Assembly: GCF_007971025.1 (NCBI RefSeq) | Contig: NZ_CP042436.1 | Location: forward strand, 4,526,001 to 4,590,000 | Source: Mucilaginibacter ginsenosidivorans | GTDB taxonomy: Bacteria; Bacteroidota; Bacteroidia; Sphingobacteriales; Sphingobacteriaceae | Direction: 5' to 3' | Length of the DNA stretch: 64,000 bases | Shown: piece after piece, positions 15,640-23,530 of the stretch | How the letters are laid out: each line of letters opens with the position of its first letter | How positions within the stretch are numbered: the stretch's first letter is position 1 | Made by a program: the position numbers and the translations under genes | The notes under the pieces: generated by a model | Seen by the model: the letters and a program-made list of their open reading frames with translations, nothing else | Told to the model about the DNA's origin: nothing | The model's database searches: none

Positions 15640-16776
15640 TTATGCGTAAGCCATGCATAATTCTTTTAGTTTAGATACGGTGTAATCCACTTCTTCCCTG
15701 GTGTTATACTTGGAAAACGAGAAACGCACCGAGGGTCCCGCGCCAATACCGCCAATAGCGTTCAGCACATGTGATCCGATATCCGTACCCGAACTGCATG
15801 CACTGCCGCCCGAGGCTGATATACCAGCGATATCGAGGTTAAATAACATCATATCGGCCATATCGTTGCAAGGGAACGAAACATTCAGCACGGTATAAAG
15901 GCTTTTGTCCGCATCCGTTTCACCATTGAATTTTACGCCGGGAATATTGGCCTTCAATTGGTCGATCATGTACGACTTCAGGGCCTGGATATATTGCCGG
16001 TGCTGCTCCATGTCGGCGTAGGCCATTTCAAGTGCCTTGGCCAGCCCTACGATGCCATAAACATTTTCGGTACCGCCGCGCATATTGCGCTCCTGGGCGC
16101 CGCCGTATATAAATGGTCTTATTTTTACCTTATGGTTCACATACAAAAAACCTATGCCCTTAGGACCATGCAATTTGTGTGCGGCGCAAACCATAAAATG
16201 AGTCTTCAGTTTGTTCAGGTCATGGGCAAAGTGTCCCATGGTTTGTACGGTATCTGAATGGTAGATGGCATTGTACTGTTCGCACAGGTCGCCGATACGT
16301 TCCATATCGCTTAGGGTACCTAATTCATTATTTGCGTGCATTAAGGATACAAAGCTGCGTTCGTTTTCCTTCAGCAACTTTTCAAGATGGTCGTAGTCAA
16401 CAGTTCCCTTGCTGTCAACATCCACGTAACTCAGCTTAACGGTACCGGCTTTTTGCATGGCTTCCAACGTATGGATCACAGCGTGGTGCTCGATCTGGCT
16501 TGATATGGCATGCGTAATGCCATTATCAACAATGCCGCACCTAATGGCGGTATTGTCTGCCTCGGTACCTCCCGATGTAAAAAATATTTCGGACGGAGAA
16601 GCGTGCAGCAGGTTAGCAATGGTTTTACGCGAGCGTTCGATAAGTGTCCTAACCTCGCGCCCATGGCCATGTATTGACGACGGATTACCATAGTGGTTCT
16701 CCATTACCTTATACATTTCCTTTAAAACTTCAGGGTCAATAGGGGTTGTGGCAGCATTATCGAAATAGACACGCAT
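15640..16776 (-). CDS. Cysteine desulfurase (NifS/IscS family)
   Basis: PLP enzyme that removes sulfur from cysteine for Fe-S clusters or tRNA thiolation. 378 residues. N-terminus VYFDNAATTPIDPEVL is the family signature. TSGGTEADN binds the PLP phosphate, HHAVIHTLE has the His that stacks on the cofactor, and HKLHGPKGIGFLY contains the Schiff-base Lys (about residue 203). The sulfur-accepting Cys is in ASGGSACSSG near residue 327; the short loop there is group I (NifS/IscS) type. No iscU or other Fe-S assembly gene is adjacent, so general sulfur supply or tRNA modification is as likely as cluster assembly. Confidence 0.93.
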   Translation of the reverse strand: MRVYFDNAATTPIDPEVLKEMYKVMENHYGNPSSIHGHGREVRTLIERSRKTIANLLHASPSEIFFTSGGTEADNTAIRCGIVDNGITHAISSQIEHHAVIHTLEAMQKAGTVKLSYVDVDSKGTVDYDHLEKLLKENERSFVSLMHANNELGTLSDMERIGDLCEQYNAIYHSDTVQTMGHFAHDLNKLKTHFMVCAAHKLHGPKGIGFLYVNHKVKIRPFIYGGAQERNMRGGTENVYGIVGLAKALEMAYADMEQHRQYIQALKSYMIDQLKANIPGVKFNGETDADKSLYTVLNVSFPCNDMADMMLFNLDIAGISASGGSACSSGTDIGSHVLNAIGGIGAGPSVRFSFSKYNTREEVDYTVSKLKELCMAYA

Positions 16777-16787
16777 CGTTCAGTTAT

Positions 16788-16856
16788 TGAATTATTGAGT
16801 TAAGAATTATTGAGTTACCAATCTTTCGGACTTGCGGTCTTACCGGCTTTCCGACC
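16788..16856. repeat. Intergenic word repeats (ATTATTGAGTTA and CGGACTT classes)
   Basis: ATTATTGAGTTA occurs twice exactly, at 16791-16802 and 16806-16817 (period 15). It is followed by degenerate repeats of CGGACTT / CGGTCTT / CGGCTTT (16826-16854). The DNA lies between the phosphomutase stop and the desulfurase start. It belongs to the same general kind of degenerate short-word repeats seen at five other intergenic sites here. Confidence 0.55.
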
Positions 16857-16862
16857 AAAAGA

Positions 16863-18254
16863 TCAATCTTTCAAATGCAAAATATCCTTAATGTCCGCTA
16901 TCATTTTATTGGCGATGTTATCGGCTATAGTTTCCGAGTTTCCCTCCGAATAAATGCGGATAATAGGTTCCGTATTTGAACGACGCAAATGTACCCATTC
17001 TTTGTCAAATTCTATCTTCAAACCATCAATTGTGGTATGCGGATGATTTTTGTATTTCTCTTCAACCTTTAGTAAAAGAGCGTCAATATCCATTTCCGGT
17101 GTCAGCGTTATCTTATTTTTGGAGATAAAATAACCCGGGTAACTGCTTCTTAAACTGGAAACAGATTTGCCGTACTTAGCCAGGTGGGTCAGGAACAACG
17201 CAATACCAACCAAAGCATCACGCCCGTAATGCAATTCGGGATAAATGACGCCGCCGTTGCCTTCGCCGCCGATAACGGCATTTACTTCCTTCATCTTATT
17301 TACGACATTCACCTCACCTACCGCAGCAGCATGATACTCGCCGCCCGCTTTTTCAGTAACATCGCGCAGGGCACGTGTCGAAGAAAGATTGGATACGGTA
17401 TTACCTTTTATATTTTTCAGCACATAGTCGGCTACGGCCACCAGGGTATATTCTTCGCCGAACATATTACCATCTTCACAAACAAAAGCCAGGCGGTCAA
17501 CGTCCGGGTCGACAGCGATGCCTAAATGGGCTTTTTTCTTTACCACTTCCTGCGACAACGCGATCAGGTTTTCCGGCAGTGGCTCGGGATTATGGGGGAA
17601 ATTACCATCGGGTTCGCAAAATAGTTTATGAACTGTTTTTACGCCCAATGCTTCCAGCAATGCCGGGATAAATATGCCACCGGTTGAGTTAACACAATCA
17701 ACTACCACGCTAAAATTTGCTTTTGCAATAGCTGCAACATCAACGAGTGGCAAAGCAAGTACCTTTTCAATATGTTTTTGCAGGTAGCTGTCATCCAGGG
17801 TTACTTTCCCAAGGTCATTTACATCGGCATATTTAAAATCGCTGCTTTCGGCAATCGAAAGCACTTCCTGCCCTTCGGCATCACTGATAAATTCTCCTTT
17901 GTCATTCAATAACTTCAGCGCGTTCCATTGTTTTGGGTTATGGCTGGCGGTTAGGATGATACCGCCCGCAGCCTGCTCATCAGGAACGGCAACTTCCACG
18001 GTTGGCGTAGTCGAAAGTCCGATATCGACCACATCTATGCCCAGTCCTTGCAGCGTGCCAACCACGAGGCTATTGACCATGCTGCCAGAGATGCGCGCAT
18101 CCCGCCCCACAACCACTTTTTTCTTACCTGTTTTTTTAATGGCCCATGAGCCGTATGCGGAGGTGAATTTTACTATATCCAGCGGTGTTAGCCCGTCTCC
18201 TGCTGCGCCACCTATGGTGCCGCGTATACCAGAAATTGATTTTATTAATGTCAA
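16863..18254 (-). CDS. glmM: Phosphoglucosamine mutase / phosphohexomutase
   Basis: Alpha-D-phosphohexomutase family; most likely converts glucosamine-6-phosphate to glucosamine-1-phosphate for cell-wall precursor synthesis, although phosphomannomutase activity cannot be excluded. About 463 residues. Motifs: SGIRGTIGG at the N-terminus, the phospho-serine loop TASHNPKQWN, the metal-binding DPDVDRLAF, the sugar-binding GEGNGGVIYPELHYGRDA, and the phosphate-binding RRSNTEPIIRIYSE. The start is taken as TTG at 18254 (MTLIKSISGIRG). An ATG 18 codons earlier (18308) lies upstream of a TAnnTTTG box at 18275-18282, so that version could not be made from this promoter. Confidence 0.88.
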   Translation of the reverse strand: MTLIKSISGIRGTIGGAAGDGLTPLDIVKFTSAYGSWAIKKTGKKKVVVGRDARISGSMVNSLVVGTLQGLGIDVVDIGLSTTPTVEVAVPDEQAAGGIILTASHNPKQWNALKLLNDKGEFISDAEGQEVLSIAESSDFKYADVNDLGKVTLDDSYLQKHIEKVLALPLVDVAAIAKANFSVVVDCVNSTGGIFIPALLEALGVKTVHKLFCEPDGNFPHNPEPLPENLIALSQEVVKKKAHLGIAVDPDVDRLAFVCEDGNMFGEEYTLVAVADYVLKNIKGNTVSNLSSTRALRDVTEKAGGEYHAAAVGEVNVVNKMKEVNAVIGGEGNGGVIYPELHYGRDALVGIALFLTHLAKYGKSVSSLRSSYPGYFISKNKITLTPEMDIDALLLKVEEKYKNHPHTTIDGLKIEFDKEWVHLRRSNTEPIIRIYSEGNSETIADNIANKMIADIKDILHLKD

Positions 18255-18274
18255 AGCGTAAATGTATTGGTGTG

Positions 18275-18282
18275 CAAAATTA
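18275..18282 (-). promoter_or_regulatory. -7 box TAATTTTG for the phosphohexomutase gene
   Basis: The minus strand reads TAATTTTG, an exact TAnnTTTG match. The predicted transcript start is near 18270, about 16 bases before the TTG codon at 18254. This decides the start codon choice. Confidence 0.5.
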
Positions 18283-18431
18283 AAAATATTTGGACGACAG
18301 CCGCACAAAATCGGTACGATAAGGGCTTATTTTACTGGCTGTATTGCGGGGCAACTAAATAACATCACCGCCTATAAATAGTTTTTAAGTCATAACACAC
18401 CTATACCTATAAGTCGTATCTGATAATTAAC

Positions 18432-18439
18432 TATTTTTG
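18432..18439 (+). promoter_or_regulatory. -7 box TATTTTTG for the PAP2 gene
   Basis: Exact TAnnTTTG match 11 bases before the ATG at 18451. The predicted leader is only about six bases long. Confidence 0.5.
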
Positions 18440-18450
18440 GCCGATACGAT

Positions 18451-19017
18451 ATGATTGAACACCTGGTACAATTCGACCGGCACCTATTCCACTTCATTAA
18501 TCATGATCTTGGCAACCCGTTTTTTGATTGGCTGATGCCAATCTTGCGTAACGCGCGCACCTGGATACCACTATATATCATCGTTACCGGGCTTTGCCTT
18601 TGGAAATATAAAAAGCAGGGAGCTATCATCATCGTGCTGATGGCTTTGAGCGCAGGCCTAGCCGATTTTACAAGCGCCAGCATTTTTAAAAAAGAAGTTC
18701 ACCGGCTGCGCCCATGCAATGACCCCGAAATAGCGCCCACCGTTGTTTTGAGGGTAAATGGCTGCGGAACGGGCTTCAGTTTTCCGTCAACCCACGCTAC
18801 CGATCATTTTGCCATGGCTATTTTCATAGCGTTTGTGCTTTACAAAAGATGGCGCTGGATATGGCTGTGGGCGGTATTGTGGGCAGGATCTATCTGTTTC
18901 GCGCAGGTTTACGTAGGTGTACACTTCCCCATTGATGTTACCGTTGGGACGCTTTATGGATTTTTGGTCGGTTGGCTGATGTCCTTATTATTTAAAAAAA
19001 TACAACCTGCATTCTGA
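18451..19017 (+). CDS. PAP2-family membrane phosphatase
   Basis: 188 residues with several membrane helices. The three PAP2 catalytic motifs are present: K-x6-RP as KKEVHRLRP (about residue 76), PSxH as FPSTHATDHF (about 112), and the final motif QVYVGVHFPIDV (about 152) with the catalytic His. Such enzymes dephosphorylate undecaprenyl pyrophosphate, phosphatidylglycerol phosphate or lipid A; which one cannot be told here. Its TGA overlaps the ATG of the ZIP transporter gene by one base (TGATG), so the two are translationally coupled. Confidence 0.9.
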   Translation: MIEHLVQFDRHLFHFINHDLGNPFFDWLMPILRNARTWIPLYIIVTGLCLWKYKKQGAIIIVLMALSAGLADFTSASIFKKEVHRLRPCNDPEIAPTVVLRVNGCGTGFSFPSTHATDHFAMAIFIAFVLYKRWRWIWLWAVLWAGSICFAQVYVGVHFPIDVTVGTLYGFLVGWLMSLLFKKIQPAF

Positions 19018-19733
19018 TGGATACCTGGAAAATTATTGTGCTGTTCCTGGGCGCCTTTACCGGCGGGATGTCAGTATTTTTCTTTAAAGGCGATAACCAT
19101 AAAACACTGAAGCTTGTGCTGTCATTCAGCGGGGCGTTCCTTTTCGGCATAACCGTTTTGCACCTGATACCAGACGCATATCACGGAAACGACAATTATG
19201 TCGGGGTATTTATCCTGATCGGCTTTTTATTCCAGATCTTTCTGGAGCAGCTTTCTGAAGGTATCGAGCATGGTCATATCCACAAGCCGGGACCCGAACA
19301 TTTTGCTTTTCCGCTTGGCATTCTTGTCAGTCTTTGCATCCACGCATTCCTGGAAGGTATGCCGCTGGCCGAAGGCAATCAAAATCAATTGGTATATGGC
19401 ATTGCCCTGCACCACGTACCGGCCGCATTTGCTTTGGGCACCGTTTTGCTGGCTAATAAGCAGGGTAAAAACAAGACGATATTCTTTATTGTGCTGTTTG
19501 CAATAATGGCGCCCGCGGGATATTTTTTCAGTAACGAACTGAGCGCCGGCGGCATAGGCAACCTTCAAAAATATTACGGCCGCATTATGGGCGTAGTCAT
19601 CGGTATTTTCCTGCATATATCCACCACTATCCTGTTCGAATCAAGCTCGGACCACAAATTCACCGTACGTAAAATGATAGCTGTGCTGCTTGGGATGGGT
19701 ATTGCGCTCGGTGCTTTTTTTGCAGAACTTTGA
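19017..19733 (+). CDS. ZIP-family metal transporter
   Basis: 238 residues, about eight hydrophobic segments. It probably imports zinc or another divalent metal across the inner membrane. The two metal-binding helices are recognisable: helix IV as CIHAFLEGMPLAEG (about residue 107) and helix V as ALHHVPAAFALGTVLL (about residue 130). The loop before helix IV contains a His cluster (EGIEHGHIHKPGPEH). Start overlaps the stop of the PAP2 gene by one base. It is convergent with the MarR gene, with a word-repeat hairpin between the two stops. Confidence 0.85.
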   Translation: MDTWKIIVLFLGAFTGGMSVFFFKGDNHKTLKLVLSFSGAFLFGITVLHLIPDAYHGNDNYVGVFILIGFLFQIFLEQLSEGIEHGHIHKPGPEHFAFPLGILVSLCIHAFLEGMPLAEGNQNQLVYGIALHHVPAAFALGTVLLANKQGKNKTIFFIVLFAIMAPAGYFFSNELSAGGIGNLQKYYGRIMGVVIGIFLHISTTILFESSSDHKFTVRKMIAVLLGMGIALGAFFAEL

Positions 19734-19737
19734 CCTG

Positions 19738-19815
19738 AGCTTAAAGCAAAAAGACCAAAGCAGAAAGAATTAGTGCGACGAGTCAAGGCTTTCAGCTTTA
19801 TGCTTTGACTTTTTA
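19738..19815. repeat. Word-repeat hairpin (AAAGC class) between convergent genes
   Basis: The left part contains AAAGCAAAAAGACCAAAGCAGAAAG and the right part its approximate complement made of CTTTCAGC, TTTATGC and TTTGAC words; together they form a long imperfect hairpin ending in TTTTTAGCT. It spans almost the entire gap between the ZIP and MarR stop codons and may act as a bidirectional terminator. The same AAAGCTGAAAGC words recur at 23040-23155. Confidence 0.6.
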
Positions 19816-19816
19816 G

Positions 19817-20266
19817 CTATCCGCGCAACTTATCCAGCAACTCGCTCAACTTCCCCGCTTCCTCTTCGGTCAGGTTATTTTTCAGGAATTCTTTGGTTTT
19901 AAATTCGGAGTCCATTTTGGCAAGCGTTTCCAGGCCGGCATCGCTTATGCGGATATCCACCGCGCGGCGATCCTTGTTATTAGTACAGCGCGATACCAAA
20001 CCCTTCTGCACAAGCCGGTCGACGATGCGCGAAGCATCGGACATCTTATCCAGCATGCGTTCTTTTATAAGGTTCACGGTTGCCGGTTTCGGGTACTGAC
20101 CACGCAAAATGCGGAGCACGTTAAATTGCTGGCTCGTCAACTTATGTTTCTCAAAATGACAGCGCCAAACATTATTCAGCCAGCCGTAGGTGTAGTTGAT
20201 ATTGATTACGGCCTTATGATAATTATCCTCGAAATTCGTGCTTTGTATTTCCTCGTCGATACGCAT
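19817..20266 (-). CDS. MarR-family transcriptional regulator
   Basis: 149 residues, standard MarR length. N-terminal dimerisation helix, then LTSQQFNVLRILRG (helix 2), the recognition region LDKMSDASRIVDRLVQKGLVSR and the wing CTNNKDRRAVDIRISDAG with the conserved DRR. The C-terminal helix is LTEEEAGKLSELLDKL. The ligand and targets are unknown. A perfect TTTGCA-AA-TGCAAA palindrome sits 17 bp before the start codon, overlapping the likely promoter, and suggests self-regulation. It is the gene following DUF5522 and a nuclease on the same strand. Confidence 0.9.
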   Translation of the reverse strand: MRIDEEIQSTNFEDNYHKAVININYTYGWLNNVWRCHFEKHKLTSQQFNVLRILRGQYPKPATVNLIKERMLDKMSDASRIVDRLVQKGLVSRCTNNKDRRAVDIRISDAGLETLAKMDSEFKTKEFLKNNLTEEEAGKLSELLDKLRG

Positions 20267-20282
20267 GATACCTGCCTCATTT

Positions 20283-20296
20283 TTTGCAAATGCAAA
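20283..20296. promoter_or_regulatory. Palindrome before the MarR gene, candidate operator
   Basis: TTTGCA (20283-20288) and TGCAAA (20291-20296) form a perfect inverted repeat with a two-base spacer. On the minus strand it overlaps CATCTTTG, a near-match to the TAnnTTTG -7 box, placing it where a repressor would block transcription of the MarR gene. Confidence 0.4.
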
Positions 20297-20305
20297 GATG
20301 CTGAA

Positions 20306-20464
20306 TTATTTTTTAACTTGTTCGGTTTGTTTGGTCTTGCCGAAATCCCAGGGGCAATGCAGGCATTTGTTTTTGCAGCAATAGCCGCGTTTGAGGTGAT
20401 ATTCCCTCGTAAAAACAAATAAACCATCCTCGTTGATGTAGTAATCGATACCTTCTGTCAGCAT
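20306..20464 (-). CDS. DUF5522-like small cysteine-rich protein
   Basis: A 52-residue protein starting MLTEGIDYYINEDGLFVFT. It has a Cys cluster, GYCCKNKCLHCPW, at about residues 27-39: four Cys and a His in a tight knot, typical of a small metal-binding or Fe-S site. This is the DUF5522 pattern, known in Bacteroidota but without assigned function. The ATG immediately follows the TGA of the nuclease gene (TGAATG), so translation is coupled, and the MarR gene starts 40 bp after its stop. It is short enough to be missed by a length cut-off. Confidence 0.8.
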   Translation of the reverse strand: MLTEGIDYYINEDGLFVFTREYHLKRGYCCKNKCLHCPWDFGKTKQTEQVKK

Positions 20465-21403
20465 TCAGTTCAATATTTTTACAAAAATACGATTGCCAAA
20501 ATGTTTTCTTAAATAATTCCCGTCGCCATGCAGCGTCCATACCTGCTTCGGTTCCGTTTTTTCAACTGTTTGTAATATATCGTTCCAGTCTGCATGATCG
20601 GAAATAAACAAGGTATCATTCTGATTAACCTGTAAATTTTTCCAGCCGGAAGCGAACAGCCGCTTAACCCCTACTGCCCTGTAGTAACTTTCAAAAGTAA
20701 ACGGCGGAACGATATAAACATACTCCTTCTGCTCCTTCATCAACTTGCGGCTATACAATTGATACTTTCCGATATCGATCCCCATCTTTTGATAAACCGC
20801 ATTTAACGGCATGATACTGTGGTGTATCATGATGGTTTTTTGAGGAGCATAATGTGTTATCAGGTTGATAAGGCGCTGGCTTTTTCCCAAACCATAAGCG
20901 CCCAACAGGATATTGATCTTAACATCATTCAACTTTTTGATCTCTTCCACCGGGTCGGGATGCAAAACAGCGGGGTTTGCAAATGTACTTTCCGTTATCA
21001 GCACGTCCGTTTTTACCCATTCCAAAGGCTCGCAGGTGGCGTCGGCCTGCAATTTATAGTCGCCGGTGTACAGGTACCTCACACCCTCATATTCCATCAG
21101 TATTTGCGCCGAACCCAGTATATGCCCGGCGGGGATAAAAGTGATCTGCACCCCTCCTGCCATAAACGGTTTACCATACCCGGCCAGGTTGAAAAACTTA
21201 GCGGCATTTTTTCCATACCGTTGTTTCATGAATAGCGAAGTGGCTTCCGTACAATAAACCTCATTGTTGCCCGGTATGGCATGGTCGGCATGTGCGTGCG
21301 ATATTACCGCGGTTTGTACGGGCTTAACCGGGTCGACATAAAAGTTGCCGTATTTGCAATAAAGGCCATTGCTGTCGAAATATAGGAAGTCTTCAAGTAT
21401 CAT
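20465..21403 (-). CDS. Metallo-beta-lactamase-fold exonuclease (ligase-associated type)
   Basis: 312 residues. The metal-binding motif SHAHADHAIPG (HxHxDH) is near residue 36, with further metal ligands in PAGHILGSAQI (about 96) and YTGDYKLQ (about 113); the C-terminal His is in FISDHADW (about 271). This resembles the putative DNA exonuclease encoded beside ATP-dependent DNA ligase LigD-like genes in many bacteria and relates to the Ysh1/CPSF nuclease group. No ligase gene is in this window, so the name reflects homology only. Followed by the DUF5522-like gene in the same unit. Confidence 0.78.
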   Translation of the reverse strand: MILEDFLYFDSNGLYCKYGNFYVDPVKPVQTAVISHAHADHAIPGNNEVYCTEATSLFMKQRYGKNAAKFFNLAGYGKPFMAGGVQITFIPAGHILGSAQILMEYEGVRYLYTGDYKLQADATCEPLEWVKTDVLITESTFANPAVLHPDPVEEIKKLNDVKINILLGAYGLGKSQRLINLITHYAPQKTIMIHHSIMPLNAVYQKMGIDIGKYQLYSRKLMKEQKEYVYIVPPFTFESYYRAVGVKRLFASGWKNLQVNQNDTLFISDHADWNDILQTVEKTEPKQVWTLHGDGNYLRKHFGNRIFVKILN

Positions 21404-21509
21404 TAGTTCACTGGTTCATTAGTTCATTTGTGAACAGTCCATCATGAAATTCAGGTTCATTTTCTTAAAGATTATTACCAATGAACTAGTGAGCTGATAA
21501 ACCAATGAA
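21404..21509. repeat. Word-repeat hairpin (GTTCATTAG class) extending into coaE
   Basis: The left arm (21404-21435) is made of GTTCACTGG, TTCATTAG and TTCATTTG words; the right arm (21476-21509) is built from complementary AATGAAC words. The right arm covers the last codons and stop of coaE (stop at 21486-21488), so part of the coaE C-terminus (FIGLSAH) is encoded by the repeat. Confidence 0.6.
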
Positions 21510-22082
21510 CTTCTCGTGCAATGCCAAAACCTGCGGGATAACCAATTCCGTATCATCATTTTTAATGACGAAATCGGCCAGTTCAATTTTCTTTTCTTCG
21601 GTAAACTGCCTGGCCTCGCGGCTTAATACTTCTTCCCGGGAAAACCCATCGCGCCGCATTACACGTTTTATGCGCAATTCGAGTGGCGCAGTCACCATAA
21701 TTGTTCGGTCACACATTTTATAGGAGTCGCTTTCAAAAAGCAAAGCTGCTTCTTTCATTATATACGGCGCATTTTTTACCTGTGCGGCCCACTCGTCAAA
21801 AGCCCTGAAAACGGCAGGGTGCACCAGCGAGTTAAGTTTGGCCAATTGTCCCTCATCGTTAAACACAATTGAGGCTATATATCTGCGGTTGAGCATACCG
21901 TTATCAAAATAACTTTCCTGGCCAAAAGCTGCTTTTATTCCGTCCATCAATATGGCATCCTTCACCATAACACTTTTTGCAGCGTCGTCGGCATAAAAAA
22001 CGGGAATACCCAATATCTCAAATACCCTGCTTACAGTGGTTTTCCCGCTGCCAATATTACCGGTGATACCTATTTTAAGCAT
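21486..22082 (-). CDS. coaE: Dephospho-CoA kinase
   Basis: Last enzyme of coenzyme A synthesis; phosphorylates the 3'-hydroxyl of dephospho-CoA with ATP. 198 residues. Walker A motif GNIGSGKTT at residues 8-16, FYADDAAKSVM (substrate site, about 29), LLFESDSYKMCD (about 114) and the lid Arg region RIKRVMRRDGFSREEVLSREARQ. The start codon ATG overlaps the stop of the YbbR gene by one base, so the two are coupled. The final residues and stop lie in an intergenic word-repeat hairpin, a likely 3'-end change compared with relatives. Confidence 0.95.
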   Translation of the reverse strand: MLKIGITGNIGSGKTTVSRVFEILGIPVFYADDAAKSVMVKDAILMDGIKAAFGQESYFDNGMLNRRYIASIVFNDEGQLAKLNSLVHPAVFRAFDEWAAQVKNAPYIMKEAALLFESDSYKMCDRTIMVTAPLELRIKRVMRRDGFSREEVLSREARQFTEEKKIELADFVIKNDDTELVIPQVLALHEKFIGLSAH

Positions 22083-23029
22083 TACTTGCGAATGATAAAG
22101 TCAACATTTTGCGGTTCTATCTTCACTATCTTGCAATAAGGCGGGTAGCGCGTCAGTTTTACGGGCAAAGTGCTGTAGCCGCTGTTGTGCCACAGGTCAA
22201 GGTCGGCAGCAGCTTCAAAAAAGTCCTCGTCCATTTCAGGATATTTTCTCAGTGAAGTTGTAAAGGTAATTTTAACTTTTTGCGGGAATATCTTTACGTG
22301 GTAAAAATTGTGATTGTTTACCAATTTAACAGGTATCTGCACTGTTTTTTCGGTAAACTCGTCGACGGGTATTCTTACCCTTACCGACTTGGGATAGATG
22401 CTCAGGTTACCCTGTTTGACGGGTTCTAAAGCAAGATTGGCCCTTATGGTCTCGTTGACACTATCAAGTACCAGCGAATCCGTGTTCCAGGATTTGATAT
22501 TGTCTATCACGTTATCCGGACCGCTTACCGTGACGTAAGAGGGTTCGACCGTAATATTGTTCGATTGCGCAAACTGCCGCTGGTAATGTATACCGGTTAT
22601 TAAGTTGACCGGCACCCGTTTTACTGTCCTGCCCGAAAAATCGAAATAAAGCGTATCCGGGCTAAAAGAAACTATAGGCTGATCGAAGTCTGTTTTATTA
22701 TTTATTTGCTTCAGCTGCGAGCTCAATACCACATAATCCTTGCTTTCGAGCGACTTCAGGTCAACTTCGATATTCTTGTTGGCATATTCCATTTTCTGGA
22801 ACAATATTTCCCAGCCCGTACCTTTTAACGTCGCCTTGATCGTATCGGCCTGTAACGGATGAAATGCGCGTTTTTGAGGTGAATTTTTGTAGACAAGCAC
22901 CTCGTTAACAGTAAAACTATAAGTATCGGAGAGAGTATAGAACACCCAAACCAGCATGGCAAGCACCACGCAGGTGAAAAATGCCGACAAGCGTCTTCTC
23001 TCTGATGCTGATAGTTTTATTAAAGCCAT
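22082..23029 (-). CDS. YbbR-like domain membrane protein
   Basis: 315 residues. One N-terminal membrane helix (about residues 16-36, FFTCVVLAMLVWVFYTL) anchors a periplasmic part of repeated beta-rich YbbR domains, seen in RVPVNLITGIHYQR...VTVSGPDNVIDNI and VQIPVKLVNNHNF. In Firmicutes the related CdaR regulates the di-adenylate cyclase CdaA; that partner gene is not visible here, so the role is unknown. Forms a unit with coaE (one-base overlap) and is preceded by yajC, DUF1573 and nusB on the same strand. Confidence 0.85.
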   Translation of the reverse strand: MALIKLSASERRRLSAFFTCVVLAMLVWVFYTLSDTYSFTVNEVLVYKNSPQKRAFHPLQADTIKATLKGTGWEILFQKMEYANKNIEVDLKSLESKDYVVLSSQLKQINNKTDFDQPIVSFSPDTLYFDFSGRTVKRVPVNLITGIHYQRQFAQSNNITVEPSYVTVSGPDNVIDNIKSWNTDSLVLDSVNETIRANLALEPVKQGNLSIYPKSVRVRIPVDEFTEKTVQIPVKLVNNHNFYHVKIFPQKVKITFTTSLRKYPEMDEDFFEAAADLDLWHNSGYSTLPVKLTRYPPYCKIVKIEPQNVDFIIRK

Positions 23030-23039
23030 CTATTAAAAT

Positions 23040-23155
23040 GCTTAAAGCTGAAAGCAAAAAGCCCAAAGCTGAAAATTGAAATTTAGCTAATTTTCATACT
23101 TATAACTTCCTGCTTCCAGCTTTTATTTCAGCCTTCTGCTTTTTAGCGCTTTACC
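23040..23155. repeat. Word-repeat hairpin (AAAGCTGAAAGC class) between yajC and the YbbR gene
   Basis: Left words AAAGCTGAAAGC, AAAAAGC and AAAGCTGAAAATT; right words GCTTCCAGC, TTTTATTTCAGCC and TTCTGCTTTTTAGC. They are approximately complementary and form a long imperfect hairpin. Inside it GAAAATT and AATTTTC give a small perfect stem. The same words occur at 19738-19815. Confidence 0.6.
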
Positions 23156-23158
23156 TTA

Positions 23159-23521
23159 TCAGGCTTTGGCTTTTTCTGTCTTCGTATCGGTTTTGGGAGC
23201 AGGTGGGGGCGTATTCAGCGCCTTAGATGCTTCAAGCGATATAGCTGATTTGTCGAAGCGAATTTTGCCGCCGCCTTCTGTCTCTACCAGGAACGTTGCT
23301 TCGGCAACGTCGGCAATACGGCCGTGAATACCGGCGGTAGTAACTACTTTATCGCCTTTCTTAAGCTCCTGCACATATTTTTTCTGATCTTTTTGTTTTT
23401 TGATCTGTGGACGTATCATAAAGAAGTAGAATACCACGATGATCAAAACCAGGGTGATCAGCTGCCCGCTGGCAAAACCACCGGTTGCACCGGCTGCCTG
23501 CAATAGAATTGTTGTTGTCAT
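23159..23521 (-). CDS. yajC: Preprotein translocase subunit YajC
   Basis: Small single-span inner-membrane protein of the SecDF-YajC accessory complex. 120 residues. The hydrophobic segment (about 16-36) ends in VVFYFFMIRPQIKKQKDQKK, the family signature, followed by LKKGDKVVTTAGIHGRIADV. The C-terminal 25 residues are Lys/Ala/Pro/Thr-rich. It is separated by 9 bp from the DUF1573 lipoprotein gene upstream. secDF is 14 kb away, so the complex is encoded at split sites. Confidence 0.95.
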   Translation of the reverse strand: MTTTILLQAAGATGGFASGQLITLVLIIVVFYFFMIRPQIKKQKDQKKYVQELKKGDKVVTTAGIHGRIADVAEATFLVETEGGGKIRFDKSAISLEASKALNTPPPAPKTDTKTEKAKA

Positions 23522-23530
23522 TTTTATTGA

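Noticed and set aside
23040..23155. CRISPR-like repeats
   Set aside because: The words are degenerate, variable in spacing and complementary between halves, and there are no cas genes. This fits hairpin repeats, not a CRISPR array.
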